A DNA stretch of 45,519 nucleotides from contig JAUCBJ010005107.1 in assembly GCA_032718475.1 (NCBI GenBank), positions 1 through 45,519 of the forward strand, in the 5' to 3' direction. The notes under the pieces were generated by a model, which worked only from the letters and a program-made list of their open reading frames with translations, searched no databases and was not told the origin of the DNA. Origin of the DNA: Nemertoderma westbladi. Its lineage: Eukaryota > Xenacoelomorpha > Nemertodermatida > Nemertodermatidae. A program made the translations under genes and the position numbers. Shown here piece after piece: positions 1 through 9,944 of this stretch. Each line of letters opens with the position of its first letter. The stretch's first letter is position 1.

Positions 1-340
1 AATCGGTATGTCTGTTGTTCTGTCGATCTGTTGTGTCCAATTTTAAATGTTAATAACTCAGCCAAATGTTAATGAAATTTAATTTCTTTGATTGATTGTC
101 GGTATGGTTAAATTTCTCAAATACTGATTTTGTGATACAGTCGCACAATTGTAATTTGTATCTCATAACTGGGCCTCGTAAAAACTGTATATCACACGGT
201 GTGATATACAATATATCAACCGCAAAAAATAAGTGAGAACATGTGATAAACTGAGATACTGAAAAAAATACTACCATGGGAACGTGAGCTTCGATCAAAG
301 TAGCGCCGCTTTGTATACATTCCATCTACCTAATTAGATG
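1..340 (+). repeat. Dispersed repeat R1, divergent copy
   Basis: This stretch shares ordered blocks with 2276-2930, 4260-4400 and, inverted, 21295-21990. The shared blocks are the TTTCTTTGATTGATTG segment, a segment around GATACAGTCGC, and one around CTCATAACTGGGCCTCG. It also has the GTTAATAACTCAGCCAA block seen at 3190 in repeat R2. No coding capacity is evident, and the short open frame here has no recognisable protein features. The type of element is unknown. Confidence 0.65.
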
Positions 341-396
341 GAAATTAATTGAAAGCGACGTTTGGTTACGTTGTTCAGCTGCCTGTTTTGCTGCTA

Positions 397-493
397 CCCC
401 CCCCCCCCCCCTGTTATACCCCCATATTTTCAATTTACCTCCTACCCCCACCATTCATGTTACCCCCACCCCCCCCCCCCACCCCCCCCCCCC

Positions 494-538
<45 letters not shown>
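397..538. repeat. Poly-C tracts
   Basis: Two C homopolymer tracts lie here: 397-411, and about 462-538, the second broken only by a few A residues. The plus-strand open frames that cross them encode only proline runs and are not genes. The G-rich complement could form G-quadruplexes. The exact length of such runs is often unreliable in assemblies. Confidence 0.9.
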
Positions 539-594
539 ATTCCTGTCTCCCCTTCATGTTCATCATTTTTTTTACTCCTTCCCCCTTATTACAG

Positions 595-690
595 TAGTAA
601 CAACATAGTTTATTGTTATGGTTAGAAAAACCATCTCTGTAACCTGATCCTTTCCCTCAATTGGTAATAACATAGTTTATTGGTTTGGTC
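595..690 (+). repeat. Isolated copy of the 68-bp satellite unit
   Basis: Sequence around CTCTGTAACCTGATCC, followed by CTCAATTGGTAAT and TAGTTTATTG, matches the unit of the tandem array at 42035-42715. About 1.4 units are present. A degenerate minus-strand set lies at 7225-7830. Confidence 0.7.
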
Positions 691-839
691 AGATTAATAT
701 GTTATTATTTATTGTTGTTATTGTAGTGCGTGACAGTAATGATAATTGTAATACTGTAATATATTGTATGTGTATGGGTGGTAATAGGAATCATACTACG
801 TGCCATGGGGGGTAACATGAATGGAATGGAATGATGGTG

Positions 840-1200
840 CCCATGATTAATGTTTGTGCCCTTGATTGATATCGGTCCCTCGTTTAATGTTAGTGTACCT
901 CATTAATGTTTGTGTCCCTCATTAATGTTTGTGTCCCTCATTAATGTTTTGTGTCCCTCATTAATGTTTGTGTCCCTCATTAATGTTTGTGTCCCTCATT
1001 AATGTTTGTGTCCCTCATTAATGTTTGTGTCCCTCATTAATGTTTGTGTCCCTCATTAATGTTTGTGTCCCACATCAATGTTTATGTCCCACATTAATGT
1101 TTGTCCTCCTGGTTAATGTTTGTCCCCCTGATTAATGTTGTCCCACATTAATGTCTGTGGCGCTGATAAATATCTGTCCTTCAATTTAATGTTTGTGGTC
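840..1200 (+). repeat. 19-bp minisatellite
   Basis: The unit CTCATTAATGTTTGTGTCC is repeated head to tail. About ten near-perfect copies lie between roughly 895 and 1075, one of them with an extra T, and degenerate copies lie on both sides. Sequence on either side of the array (690-840 and 1200-1310) shows nothing I recognise. Confidence 0.9.
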
Positions 1201-1310
1201 CAAGTTGCTATGGGGTTCCGGACGTTTTGGATAACTTGGTCAGCAACAAGCAACTTAATTTGAGTAACCATTAACTTTTAGTCTCCGTTATATGAGGCAT
1301 CTTTTACAGC

Positions 1311-1384
1311 ACAAACTTCGCGTTTACATAGAGCAACTTGATCGGCAACAAACTTCGCGTTTACATAGAGCAACTTGATCGGCA
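1311..1384 (+). repeat. 37-bp perfect tandem duplication
   Basis: Two identical 37-bp units, 1311-1347 and 1348-1384, each start ACAAACTTCGCG and end GATCGGCA. Identity implies a recent duplication. Nearby are several further copies of the word CAACTTG. No gene is visible between 1390 and 1700. Confidence 0.9.
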
Positions 1385-1709
1385 ACCTGACATGCTCACC
1401 AAGTTGCTGATAGAGTTGCTCAAAATGTTGCCACGTACTGTAGAAAAAACAGTCTTTAATTTTTCGTCATGACGTAGCTAGACTTTGTTCTTACTGTAGA
1501 GTACCACCCATGGCTGTATTTTGTACTTAGAGTTCCGCTTTCTTGAATCTAAATTTTGTTCTTATAGTTCTGCATTTGGCTACATTTTGTTCAATTTGTA
1601 TTGATACATGATTCTAACTACAGTCCCGCACTTATTTTAGAAGCAATTTATACCAAAATATCAAAAACTTATGGAGCCCTTTATAATTTTGGATTCAAAA
1701 ATTTCCAAC

Positions 1710-1852
1710 ATGTGCGCAAGTGTGTTAGCTGTATTGTATGTGCTTATTTGTTATTATTGCGTTCACAGGTAATACTAACACCTGCTCATGTGCTAGTTAA
1801 CATGTTAGATAGCACGTATTAGCTAATAACAAATGCGCACATGTATTACGTG
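1710..1852. repeat. Imperfect fold-back sequence
   Basis: The left arm (about 1711-1762, with ATGTGCGCAAGTG and TTTGTTATTATTGCG) is imperfectly complementary to the right arm (about 1810-1852, with GCTAATAACAAATGCGCAC and ACGTGCGCAC). This could be a small inverted-repeat transposable element. No target duplication was identified. Confidence 0.4.
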
Positions 1853-1920
1853 CGCACTACGCACTAAATAATTAAGGACGCATGATACGCCTTGGCTATA
1901 ATTTGATATATTTTGCGTAT

Positions 1921-2080
1921 TTTTTGTAAAAATTCGGACTTATGGTGTTTTGCCTAATTGATGATGCCTTGTTTTCTAGGCAATACCCCGCAACTATCGT
2001 ATAGTTACGGGATAATACCAGAAAACGGTGTTCTCCCTTGTTTTGGCAAAACACCATAAGTCAGAAATTTAAAAAAAAAC
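1921..2080. mobile_element. Fold-back (MITE-like) element
   Basis: An 18-bp perfect inverted repeat, GACTTATGGTGTTTTGCC at 1937-1954 and its complement at 2045-2062, encloses further complementary sequence. The fold includes GTTTTCTAGG against CCAGAAAAC and a central near-palindrome around CAACTATCGTATAGTTA. The whole stretch can therefore form one long imperfect hairpin. The flanks are A/T-rich, so a target duplication cannot be called. A non-autonomous DNA transposon is the simplest reading. A transcribed hairpin is possible but unsupported. Confidence 0.55.
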
Positions 2081-2275
2081 CGCAATATATTTCAAAGGTG
2101 ATTCTGTAAATTAAATAGAAAGTTTAGTTATATGAATCTACTGTATACTGTATATATTTATTTGTTAAAAAACACAATAACAAGTAAACTGAGGCATCTC
2201 TCTAAAAAATAAACAGTTTTTATCGATTATCTCAGAACTACAAAAATCGACTTAGGGGGTTCTGCCTTGAAGGTG

Positions 2276-2930
2276 GCGATATTATTTCAATACCCATATT
2301 ACTACATCGGCATAGGATGCGTTGGCGTTGTATCACACATCTCCACGTAGATGTATCAGCAGTTACTCGCACAGTTTCGAAACTTCGCATAGTTATAACT
2401 GTATGAAGATCGTCAGTCTTGGTTTAGGAAAAATATTTTAATGCAAAACAGGACGAGCGACGAGCGCAACGAGGCATATAATGAATTCGAGTACTGCGTA
2501 GACTATATTCCTATTAACCATACCTGGCTTCCCCTATTGAAGGCATCGGTAGTTATAAAGATCGTCCGTCAGTCTGCGTTTAGAAAATATGTTTAAATAC
2601 AAAACAGGACGAGCACAACGACGTTTATAATAATGAAGACGAGTACTGCCTACTGCGTTGATTATATTACTATAAACCATACCTGGCTTCGCCTATTGAA
2701 GGCTTCGGTAGTTATAAAGTACTGGTGGGTGGGGGGGGGGGGGGGGGGGGGGGGGGCAGATTAAAAGGGGTGAACCCGTACTGTCCTCCTTTCTTTGATT
2801 GATTGGTGGTGTGGGTAAATTTCTCAAAACCTGATTTTGCGATACAGTCCCTCAATTTTAATCTGTATCTGATAACTGAGCCTCGTCCTGCGCGATGGCC
2901 CCACGAACGTGTTATATATTATTATCAGCT
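2276..2930 (+). repeat. Dispersed repeat R1 with internal ~152-bp tandem duplication
   Basis: This block is matched along its whole length by an inverted copy at 21295-21990. Both start with the TTTCAATACCCATATTACTA region, pass through two tandem units and a poly-G (poly-C on the other strand) run, and finish at CACGAACGTGT. The tandem units begin at 2406 and 2558 with AAGATCGTC. They share CAAAACAGGACGAGC and CATACCTGGCTTC. The G run is at about 2731-2756. The short frame at 2803-3021 is not supported as a gene. Confidence 0.8.
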
Positions 2931-3079
2931 GGAATACATTTCTCTAAATACACTCAATATAATAATTAGGAGCTCACTAGTAGTGAGAGACATCTTCAAC
3001 TTGTGTTCCTCCTGCTTTTAAACTACTGTAGCACCAACAACATCGATTCTGATAGGGTGCTGTTTTAGCAACGATAAGC

Positions 3080-3310
3080 TGTGCTGAGCGCCTGAGCCTA
3101 TGCTAGTGTTTGTGGGGCGAGCGACGAAAGTAAGCGAGCTTAGCACACAGCTACTGTTGCCTGTTGCTGTTGCTCTGTTGTGTCCAATTTTAAAAGTTAA
3201 TAACTCAGCCAATTTTCGTTAAAATATATCCAAACTTGGAACATATGTAGTCTGGCAAAAGTTTAGAAATTTTCCAAGTTGAATTTGCGTGGGGTTTTCG
3301 TGCAGCATCT
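3080..3310 (+). repeat. Dispersed repeat R2
   Basis: An inverted copy lies at 22690-22875. Matching blocks include GTGGGGCGAGC, TTAATAACTC, CCAAACTTGG and GGCAAAAGTTTAGAAATTTT. Part of the block also occurs at 30-65. No protein is encoded that I can recognise. Confidence 0.75.
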
Positions 3311-4259
3311 GTGTAACTGTCTTGCCGTTATAATAAATTTATCTATCCAAAAATTATTAGGCTTGGCATCAGCTGGTTGTTAGGAGACTGCAGGATATAT
3401 CAGGTGGGTTTGAAATTCAGCAATACCGGTACAATGCAGCAATAATGTGGTCTTGGGAAGTGTGGTAGGCCTATTTCACTTTCAGCCATTCCAGCATTTC
3501 CAGTTTGCAGAGTTCAGAATACGACACCGGTACCATGAGATGCCTGTACTCAGTACCGGTACTGCTCACTGCTGTTGCTGTATGTGGTAGGCGTAGCTTT
3601 CTAGGCTGGTTGTCAGTCTGTCAGTGTGGTACTGCTACTGCATTATCTGAGTATTTGGTACGTGCGGTAGGGTAGGGAGTCCCATTGCCTGAGTGATGTC
3701 TGAATTACGATATCGCGACTATTCAGCCGTATCATTAACCGGTACGGTACCTTAATCTTATTAGGCCTAAACATAGGCCTATGTTTTACAGTACGGTACC
3801 GGTACTGATACAGTGGTACAGAGTTACCATAGTACCGTCTTCAGGTCATTGGCGCCACCCACCAATCGGCAACGACAACCATGCAGCCATGGAAGTTTTG
3901 AATTTATGCGGACTTAAGACAGACTGACATATTGTCAGGTTGTACCAGCTGACCTTTATTCCATGTTCCAGTATCCCCTACTGCACTAGGTACACCAATA
4001 GCCCAATACTGCAATACCCAGCAACGCTTTGGAATTGTACTGGTACTCAAACAACTCGCCATCAAGGCCACCGCCTCTGTCTGTCGCAGTGCCGTTTGCG
4101 ACCTCGACTTTTGGTATCGCTACTGCACTAGTGCTACGGGCAAACTGGACTAACCGATCAGCGAGACCCGATGACTGAAGAATGCATTGAATATTTTGAG
4201 TAGTTTGACTGTGGACTTCTATGAAATGGCTTGCGAAAGTTTTTTAAAAGTAAAATTTG
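3311..4259. other. Non-coding stretch rich in ACCGGTAC and TAGGCCTA words
   Basis: No gene is supported. The palindromic words ACCGGT, GGTACC and AGGCCTA occur many times, especially between 3420 and 3860. The same words cluster at 17140-17400, 19020-19190, 23395-23490, 26085-26140 and 41590-42010. The short open frame at 3940-4131 has no recognisable feature. Confidence 0.6.
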
Positions 4260-4560
4260 GTTAAATTTTCTTAATTATTTATTTAAATTTCTTAAGTACC
4301 GATTTTGGGATAGAATTGCTCAAATTTAATCTGTATTTGTTAATCTGTTATTTGTATTGTAATAACTGACCCTCGTCCTGTGCGATGGCCCCACGAACAT
4401 GTTCTAATGCACACAACCCCAATGGAATGGGTGCGTAACAATCAGCCATGGAATGAATGCCACTACGAAACCAAAAATAACTACTGTAAAAAGCCAGCAA
4501 GCTGGCTATAAGAAGACCGTCCATATACAAAAGTAGTGTAGTGGTCTGTCCCCGCATTGA
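4260..4560 (+). repeat. R1-related fragment and short shared block
   Basis: From about 4260 to 4400 this resembles R1, with the CCTCGTCCTGTGCGATGG and CCCCACGAAC blocks. Positions 4490-4545 contain AGCCAGCAAGCTGGCT followed by AGACCGTCCATA. Almost the same pair occurs at 40248-40285, so this is a separate dispersed piece. Confidence 0.6.
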
Positions 4561-4639
4561 ACTGCTTTGCTTACAGTCTGAGAGAAAGTAATACTAGCCC
4601 CTACAGTACATGTCATTATTACTGGATGGATCAATCATG

Positions 4640-4706
4640 GATGTCCTTATTTCTCACGTGTGTTCGTTCGTTCGTTCGTTCGTTCGTTCGTTCATTCGTT
4701 CGTTTG
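4640..4706 (+). repeat. (TTCG)n microsatellite in repeat R3
   Basis: The start, TGTCCTTATTTCTCA, is shared with 44523 (plus strand) and 45403 (minus strand), which defines repeat R3. It runs into a (TTCG)n microsatellite at about 4662-4705. The other R3 copies carry TTTG-type repeats at the same place. Confidence 0.8.
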
Positions 4707-4785
4707 TATGTTTGTGTAGTTCTCCTTATTCCCAAATTCCTTATTCCCAAATCTTAGCCTAAAATCATCATTACTTAAAGGAGGA

Positions 4786-5156
4786 GTGCAACCGCGAACC
4801 GCCTCCATGCAGTCACTCGGGAGTAGCGATCCCATCTGTTCCTCATCCAACGCCTCATCATTGCCATCCTCTTCGGCAACACGGCCTCCATCCTGGTTAC
4901 CATGGACCCCACCCTCTCTACCGGCCTATATGAGGTCCTGTCTCCCCCTCATGCTCCCGCTACCATCATGGGATATACTATTTAACTTTATTAATTTTAT
5001 TTTCTCTTTTTATTTTCTCTTTCAGTTTCGTTTGTCCTAGATTAGATCATCTTGTTATAGTAAATAAATCAAATAAATAAAATACTTACTGGTGGTCAAA
5101 CTGAAACCTTCTCGTCAAATGTGAATGGGTCAAAGGTAACTATAAATTCCAAATCT
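4786..5156. repeat. Dispersed repeat R4, left part
   Basis: Positions about 4895-5156 match 24640-24900 closely, including CCATGGACCCCACCCTCTC, ACCGGCCTATATGAGGTC and AAATACTTACTGGTGGTC. The repeat resumes at 5851 after a solo LTR. The minus strand of 4780-4890 is an open, acidic stretch that I do not recognise and do not call as a gene. Confidence 0.75.
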
Positions 5157-5850
5157 TGTTCGCACTTTTAGACCTTTACCAGTTTAACTTGCTAATTTAT
5201 GTATCTTATAATGTCTGACAGCCTATACAAAATATTAACACAGCCGAAGCCAGTCTAACGCGGCGTATGACCCACCGGGTGTGGGAGTCTGGATTCTATG
5301 GCAGAGAGAGGAGTAGGCTACTTTGTATTATTCGATTGATCTCTACTATATAATCTCCAAAAACTATATTTATTTTCAAGGAAATAGCAACAGTTCCTTT
5401 TAGGTGCTGCGCTTTAAATACCACGCAGACTTATGACTTATACTATTTACAATGGATGGTCATGAGATAACAAATGTTTACTTTATTTAGGAATGTATTA
5501 TTAATCGTTCACACTCACTTAACTGAAAATAATACTGAAACACACTAATTTGCTGACTGTCACCAATTTTACTCATACATAAGGCTAAATTTAGCTCACA
5601 TACGTTGGGGGTTATGAAACAGCATGAACTCATACAAACCACTGTTATTTGAGCCAGGCAATTATTACTAGTGTTTCCCTCTGCTTACCTCAATAATCAA
5701 GAAAGCCGAGGGAGTTAACGGTTATTCATAAGTATTCTCCAAATATAAACATTTATCAAATAGGTTACAAAAGAAAATGCGTGCTGGCCTTTTTAGAGTA
5801 GTTCGCGAATTGCACAAAAACGACACATTTTAGCGGCAAAAGCTTTAACA
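5157..5850 (-). mobile_element. Solo LTR, BEL/Pao-related family
   Basis: A 694-bp block with TG...CA termini is homologous to the LTR at 24945-26040 on the other strand. It is also homologous at the ends to the 1,236-bp LTRs of the element at 8631-20461, all of which carry a variant of GTTCGCGCTTT. The 5-bp repeat AATCT flanks it at 5152-5156 and 5851-5855. The related repeat R4 at 24640-24944 is uninterrupted at this point, giving a paralogous empty site. There is no internal region, so it most likely formed by LTR-LTR recombination. Confidence 0.85.
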
Positions 5851-5905
5851 AATCTGTATGTTTTATCACTTAATTAAATCCAGTGCCAATATCCTTTTGA
5901 GTGAA
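5851..5905. repeat. Dispersed repeat R4, right part
   Basis: This continues R4 after the solo LTR. Its blocks TGTTTTATCACTTAATTAA and ATCCTTTTGAGTGAAAT match 24892-24944. Confidence 0.75.
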
Positions 5906-5964
5906 ATTATAATCAAAAAAGCGAAAAGTAAGCACCCCTTACTTCATATACCCATATAATCTAG

Positions 5965-6581
5965 AAAAGCTACCGTTTCAATGCGTTATGTGTGGGGAAA
6001 GATTCAAACTAAATTATGAACTGAAAACGCACAGTCAAAAACATAGGAAAGACGGTATGTATGGTTGTGTTAAGTGCGGTAAGATATTTCTACATTATGA
6101 ACAGCTAACAGAGCACATACACAAGGCACAGTGCAAACAGCAGCCGTTTGTATGTGCTATGTGTTTTAAAAATTTTGAGGCTAAAAACACCCTAAGACAA
6201 CACAGACAGAGTAAACATACGAAAGAATGGTTGTATGGTTGTGGTAAGTGCGGGGAGAGATTTGAACATGATGAACAGCTGAAAGAGCACAATGCAAAGT
6301 GCAAAGAGCAGTCGTTTATATGCGGAATTTGTTTTGAAGACTTTGCAAATAGAGCCAACCTAAAACGACACCAAGGGCGTCAACATATGAAAGAATTGTC
6401 GCATGTCTGTGATAAGTGCGGGGAGAGATTTCAACATGATGAACAGCTGACAGTGCATAAGGCACAGTGCAGAGAACAGTCGTTTAAATGCAATATTTGT
6501 TCTGAGATCTTTGCAAATACAGCCAACCTAAAACGACACCTACAACAAGTACACAACAGGCTATATCAGTATAGTATATAG
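5965..6581 (+). CDS. C2H2/C2HC zinc-finger protein, terminal exon
   Basis: The open frame encodes seven consecutive zinc fingers and then stops at 6579-6581. The first methionine is at 5988, but the first finger needs the upstream codons for FQCVMCGERF. The coding part therefore probably starts at a splice acceptor; TCTAG at 5960-5964 is a candidate. The fingers alternate. Numbers 1, 3, 5 and 7 end in the usual second histidine. Numbers 2, 4 and 6 end in cysteine (for example HKAQC, HNAKC). Linkers are not the TGEKP type. Fingers 4-5 and 6-7 are close duplicates, with shared CGERF and ANLKRH. Nucleic-acid binding is inferred from the family; the role is unknown. No effector domain lies in the window. 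It could be a real terminal exon or a retained gene fragment among repeats. Confidence 0.75.
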
Positions 6582-7224
6582 TAATTATATATAGAATATC
6601 TTCTAGCTAACCAGGAACGTACTGTAGACTATTCAGTATTATTCTCGCAAGAGATGGTGCATCTGATCTTCAACAATTATTCAAAAAGTTTAGTAAAGCA
6701 ATAATAAAACAATAAATTCACAATTATTATTTACAAATTAAAATATATTGCTCAAGTGGAGAAGGTGTAAAAAATAAAATAGGGTTGATTTCTCTGATTC
6801 CACATTTCCATGGAAGGTACAATCCACAAGCGTGTTCGGTGTATTCACAAGAGATTGTACAACTGATCTACAATATTTTATTAAAAAAGGCTCAGGTCGC
6901 GATAACTATAAACACAGCTGGTCAATTGGATAATCGATCAATTTGTATTGCATAGCAGCATAGAGCAAAGATAGTCAATGACTGTTGGCTATTTGGATTC
7001 AATGTGAGGGGGTAACTGGATGCAAATACCATTTGGGATTTGGGAATAAGGAATTTTGGATTTGGAATATGAAATTTGGGAATAAGAACTTTGGAAATCG
7101 TTGAAGAAGTTTAAAGTTTTTAAAGAATTTTGGAATAAGGAATCTTGGAATATGGAATTTGGGAAAAATAAAATTTTTTGATTTTAAAATAAGGAATTTG
7201 GGATTTGGAATCTGTAGATAACAC
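6582..7224. other. Non-coding, with purine-rich degenerate repeat
   Basis: No gene is seen. Between about 7020 and 7215 the plus strand is strongly purine-rich, with many variants of GGAATTTGGGA and GGAATAAGGAA. It looks like a decayed simple repeat. Confidence 0.6.
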
Positions 7225-7830
7225 GTATTACAAGATTATACAGGTTAGAAAAGGATCAGGTTACAGAGGCGGGAAGCTATGACCAAAACAATAAACTATA
7301 GTTAACACGTGTAACAAGATTAAGCGGTTAGTAAAGAAGCAGGTTACAGATGCGTGTAGATTGAAACAAATCAATAAACGGTAGTCAGGTATCGGTAGTC
7401 AGTCCGTATGTCCATATGTTACAAGATTATGCAGGTTAGTAAAGAACAGGTTACAGAGGTTACCAAGGTTCCACCTTGGTGTAGTGGTTGCATTGAATTC
7501 ACATCTCCTGTAGGTCGTGGGTTCGATCCTCACATTGGCCAGGCCAGTTTTCGTTTCGGCACGAATGTTTTAAAGGGATCAGCAAGGGCGCATCTCTGCC
7601 TTGCATCCTTAAGTGGTAGCTAAATGAGTACTAGAGTTTCCTCTGGGGAGTAAAGTTCTGTTGGGACCGCACTGAAAATAAGTCGTCAGACTTTGTGCGT
7701 AATCCCTGGCCTATTGGCCGAAGAAAATTTATTTACTTAGGATGGAACCAAAACAATAGAAACGAAGAAACAAAAGAGAGGTTAACCCATGTTACAAGAT
7801 GGTACAGGTTAGTTCAGTAACGTTTAGGGC
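7225..7830 (-). repeat. Degenerate 68-bp satellite units, minus strand
   Basis: Variants of CAGGTTACAGAGG and CAAAACAATAAAC recur at about 7255-7300, 7330-7380 and 7445-7460, and again at 7740-7815. These are the complement of the unit in the 42035-42715 array. A SINE-like insert separates the third and fourth units. Confidence 0.65.
7462..7740 (+). mobile_element. tRNA-derived SINE
   Basis: The head has the two internal RNA polymerase III promoter boxes in tRNA spacing: an A-box-like TGGTGTAGTGG at 7477-7487 and a B box GGGTTCGATCC at 7519-7529. A T-stem (GTGGG with CTCAC) can form, but the acceptor arms do not pair, so this is not a tRNA gene. About 200 bp of unrelated body follow, ending near TTTATTTACTTA. 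It interrupts a satellite unit, which helps place the ends. No target duplication was clearly identified. Confidence 0.65.
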
Positions 7831-8167
7831 CTACTGTTCTGTCACTTTCAATGAATCAATGAAGTGCGAAGTAGAAATCACCTATTTCCTTTCGCTTATT
7901 TTTGTTCTTGCTTGACTATAACTGTAAAATTCCATCGCATTTAACTACTTAACTGCACTGACTTATTGAATATTGGCGGGGAAGACTAGTATTATTCAAC
8001 TGTGTTATATATTATTATAACAGAGACATGTTTATCTTGTGTGCCTCCTGCAATTCCATATTCCCAAAACAAAAATTCACAATTTCTGGGATTTGCGTCC
8101 AGTTTCCCCTGGGGAGATATTTTTCTGTGTGTGTCCAGTTTCCCCCCTATCTGGATATGATATGATT

Positions 8168-8213
8168 CGATACGATACGATACGATACAGTACAACACGA
8201 TACTATTCGATAT
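8168..8213 (+). repeat. (GATAC)n microsatellite
   Basis: The pentamer GATAC is repeated with several substitutions between about 8150 and 8213. Open frames across it on both strands are artefacts of the repeat. The stretch 7831-8534 otherwise shows no gene. Confidence 0.8.
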
Positions 8214-8534
8214 ATTTACTGTAGAAACCCATCAGAACTTCTTGCTGTCAAGAAAAGAAAACATAAACAAACAAAAAAAACTTTGTTTGTTTGTCTGTTC
8301 GTATGTGCACATTGATATTGGCTTGGAAGGGAACGTGCTCTACTTGTTAAGAAGTCAAGTATATGTGCCTCTTTAACTCTGTCTTCGTTCAAGCCAATAT
8401 TCCATTAGAAAATCAGTCAGCTATAATCGCAACAGCTCTGAAGCAGACTTATTAAATATTGCTACTGGAAGATTATTGATACCACCCACTCTCTACCTCC
8501 ATATTATTAATGTATCAAACCATTATGATAGTGA

Positions 8535-8630
8535 GCGCCTACCCAGGTAGCACAAGTACGTAAATTTACGTTCATTATTCATCCAGACGTTCTGAATTCA
8601 TGTTCATATGACGTCATATTTCACCCATAG
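8535..8630 (+). repeat. Dispersed repeat R5, left part (target of the BEL/Pao insertion)
   Basis: It starts with ACCCAGGTAGCACA, as does the complement of the copy at 22920-23255, and contains ACGTT words. It continues at 20467 beyond the retrotransposon (GAACGTTCAATAG). The element therefore split a pre-existing R5 copy. Confidence 0.6.
8626..8630. repeat. Target site duplication CATAG, left
   Basis: The five bases before the LTR equal those after the other LTR at 20462-20466. BEL/Pao integration usually produces a duplication of this size. Confidence 0.9.
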
Positions 8631-9866
8631 TGTTCGCGCTTTCAGACCTTTGGCAGTTTAACCCACCAAATTAAGATGTCTTCTAGATATTAAATCTGTT
8701 TTTAGTCTATGACAAGTATTTGATTCACTACACTAGTCGAAACCAATCTGTGCGCGATCATTCACCCGCTGGATATTCCCGGGAGATTGGGTTCGACGGT
8801 TTAATTTTATTGCTATGTAAGCCTAATGTATTATTCGAATGACAGTATTATATAATCTCTGACAATATTATTTACCTTCGGTAATATTAACAGTTCCTTT
8901 AGGACGTGGCGCTTTATCTATATAAACAGAGTTATGACTTAAACTACTCACAACGATATGGCTTAATTATAATTCACATATATGGCGCATTCTTTAGGAA
9001 TTGCTTCTTTAACAGACTCACTCATACACAATGCTGCACAATACTGCACACTAATCTGCCAATCTTCACTGATTTTAGTCACATATAAAAGGAACACAGG
9101 CTGACTCATGTAGGGTCTATCAAATAACATTAGATTCACTTCAAACCACTTCAACATAAGTCACAATCGTTATTGGTAACCTTTCTCTCTTACCTTCGGT
9201 ATATCAAGAATATTGGGTTTCGGGGTTATTTATCGTTATTCCAAATATAATAATTCATCAACCATATTATGAAGAACTGACAGTAAATAGCAGTATAAAA
9301 CAACAACTGAACACTGATTGTTACGAGTTTGCAATGTTTCAGCAGTCAGGATGTATGATCAGTCAGCAGTCCGCAGTAGTCGTTAGGTTAAAGGATATAT
9401 GCCCTTTATAATTAAACCTACTAGTGTAAGACTAAAAAACAGTAAAGCACAAAATACTTCCAAGCCGTTCTTTCTTTGGCTCAGGACTGAATGTAAACAC
9501 TGCACATAGGCATTGCGTCATTTCTCGGAAATTTTCTGTACAAGGAGCCACAAAAACGCTCTAATTGGCTGACTGAACTGAGAGACGCCGTAGAACAAAG
9601 GAAATCAACATGTATGAATGTCAGCTGTTAACCGTAGTCATAGTAACTACTGTTCAAGAGTAGCTATCACCCCTTTGCGTCACGAATTGCCATAGAATCA
9701 TAAAATATGCCTTTCACAGTACACATACGGAGGAAATAGGTCTTAGATCCTCTAAAAACACCGATACAGCAATAATACGGTCTCTTACGCTTATTAAATC
9801 AACTACAGAGTATTTTAATGTAAAAGATAATAAAAATAACGGGGCAATTCAGCAAAGGCTTTTACA
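8631..9866 (-). repeat. 3' LTR of the BEL/Pao element
   Basis: It is 1,236 bp with TG...CA ends, essentially identical to 19226-20461. The small open frames inside it occur in both LTRs and have no recognisable protein features. Confidence 0.95.
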
Positions 9867-9944
9867 CCGCTCCCAGAAAATGGGATTTTCAGTCTATAAA
9901 ATATAAAAATCACAGTTTCTAAAACATAAAGATACTCTAAACAG

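Noticed and set aside
349-625. Proline-rich open frames
   Set aside because: They are translations of poly-C runs and have no other protein feature.
900-1075. CRISPR-like array
   Set aside because: Units are contiguous 19-bp copies without spacers, and the genome is animal.
4786-5040. Gene on the plus strand with a Ser/Pro-rich product
   Set aside because: It lies in dispersed repeat R4, which is found again at 24640 with different ends, and it has no family features.
7466-7545. tRNA gene
   Set aside because: The A and B boxes and T-stem are present, but the acceptor stem does not pair, and unrelated sequence follows as in a SINE.
8906-9157. Small genes inside the LTRs
   Set aside because: The same short frames appear in both LTRs because the LTRs are identical; no protein features.
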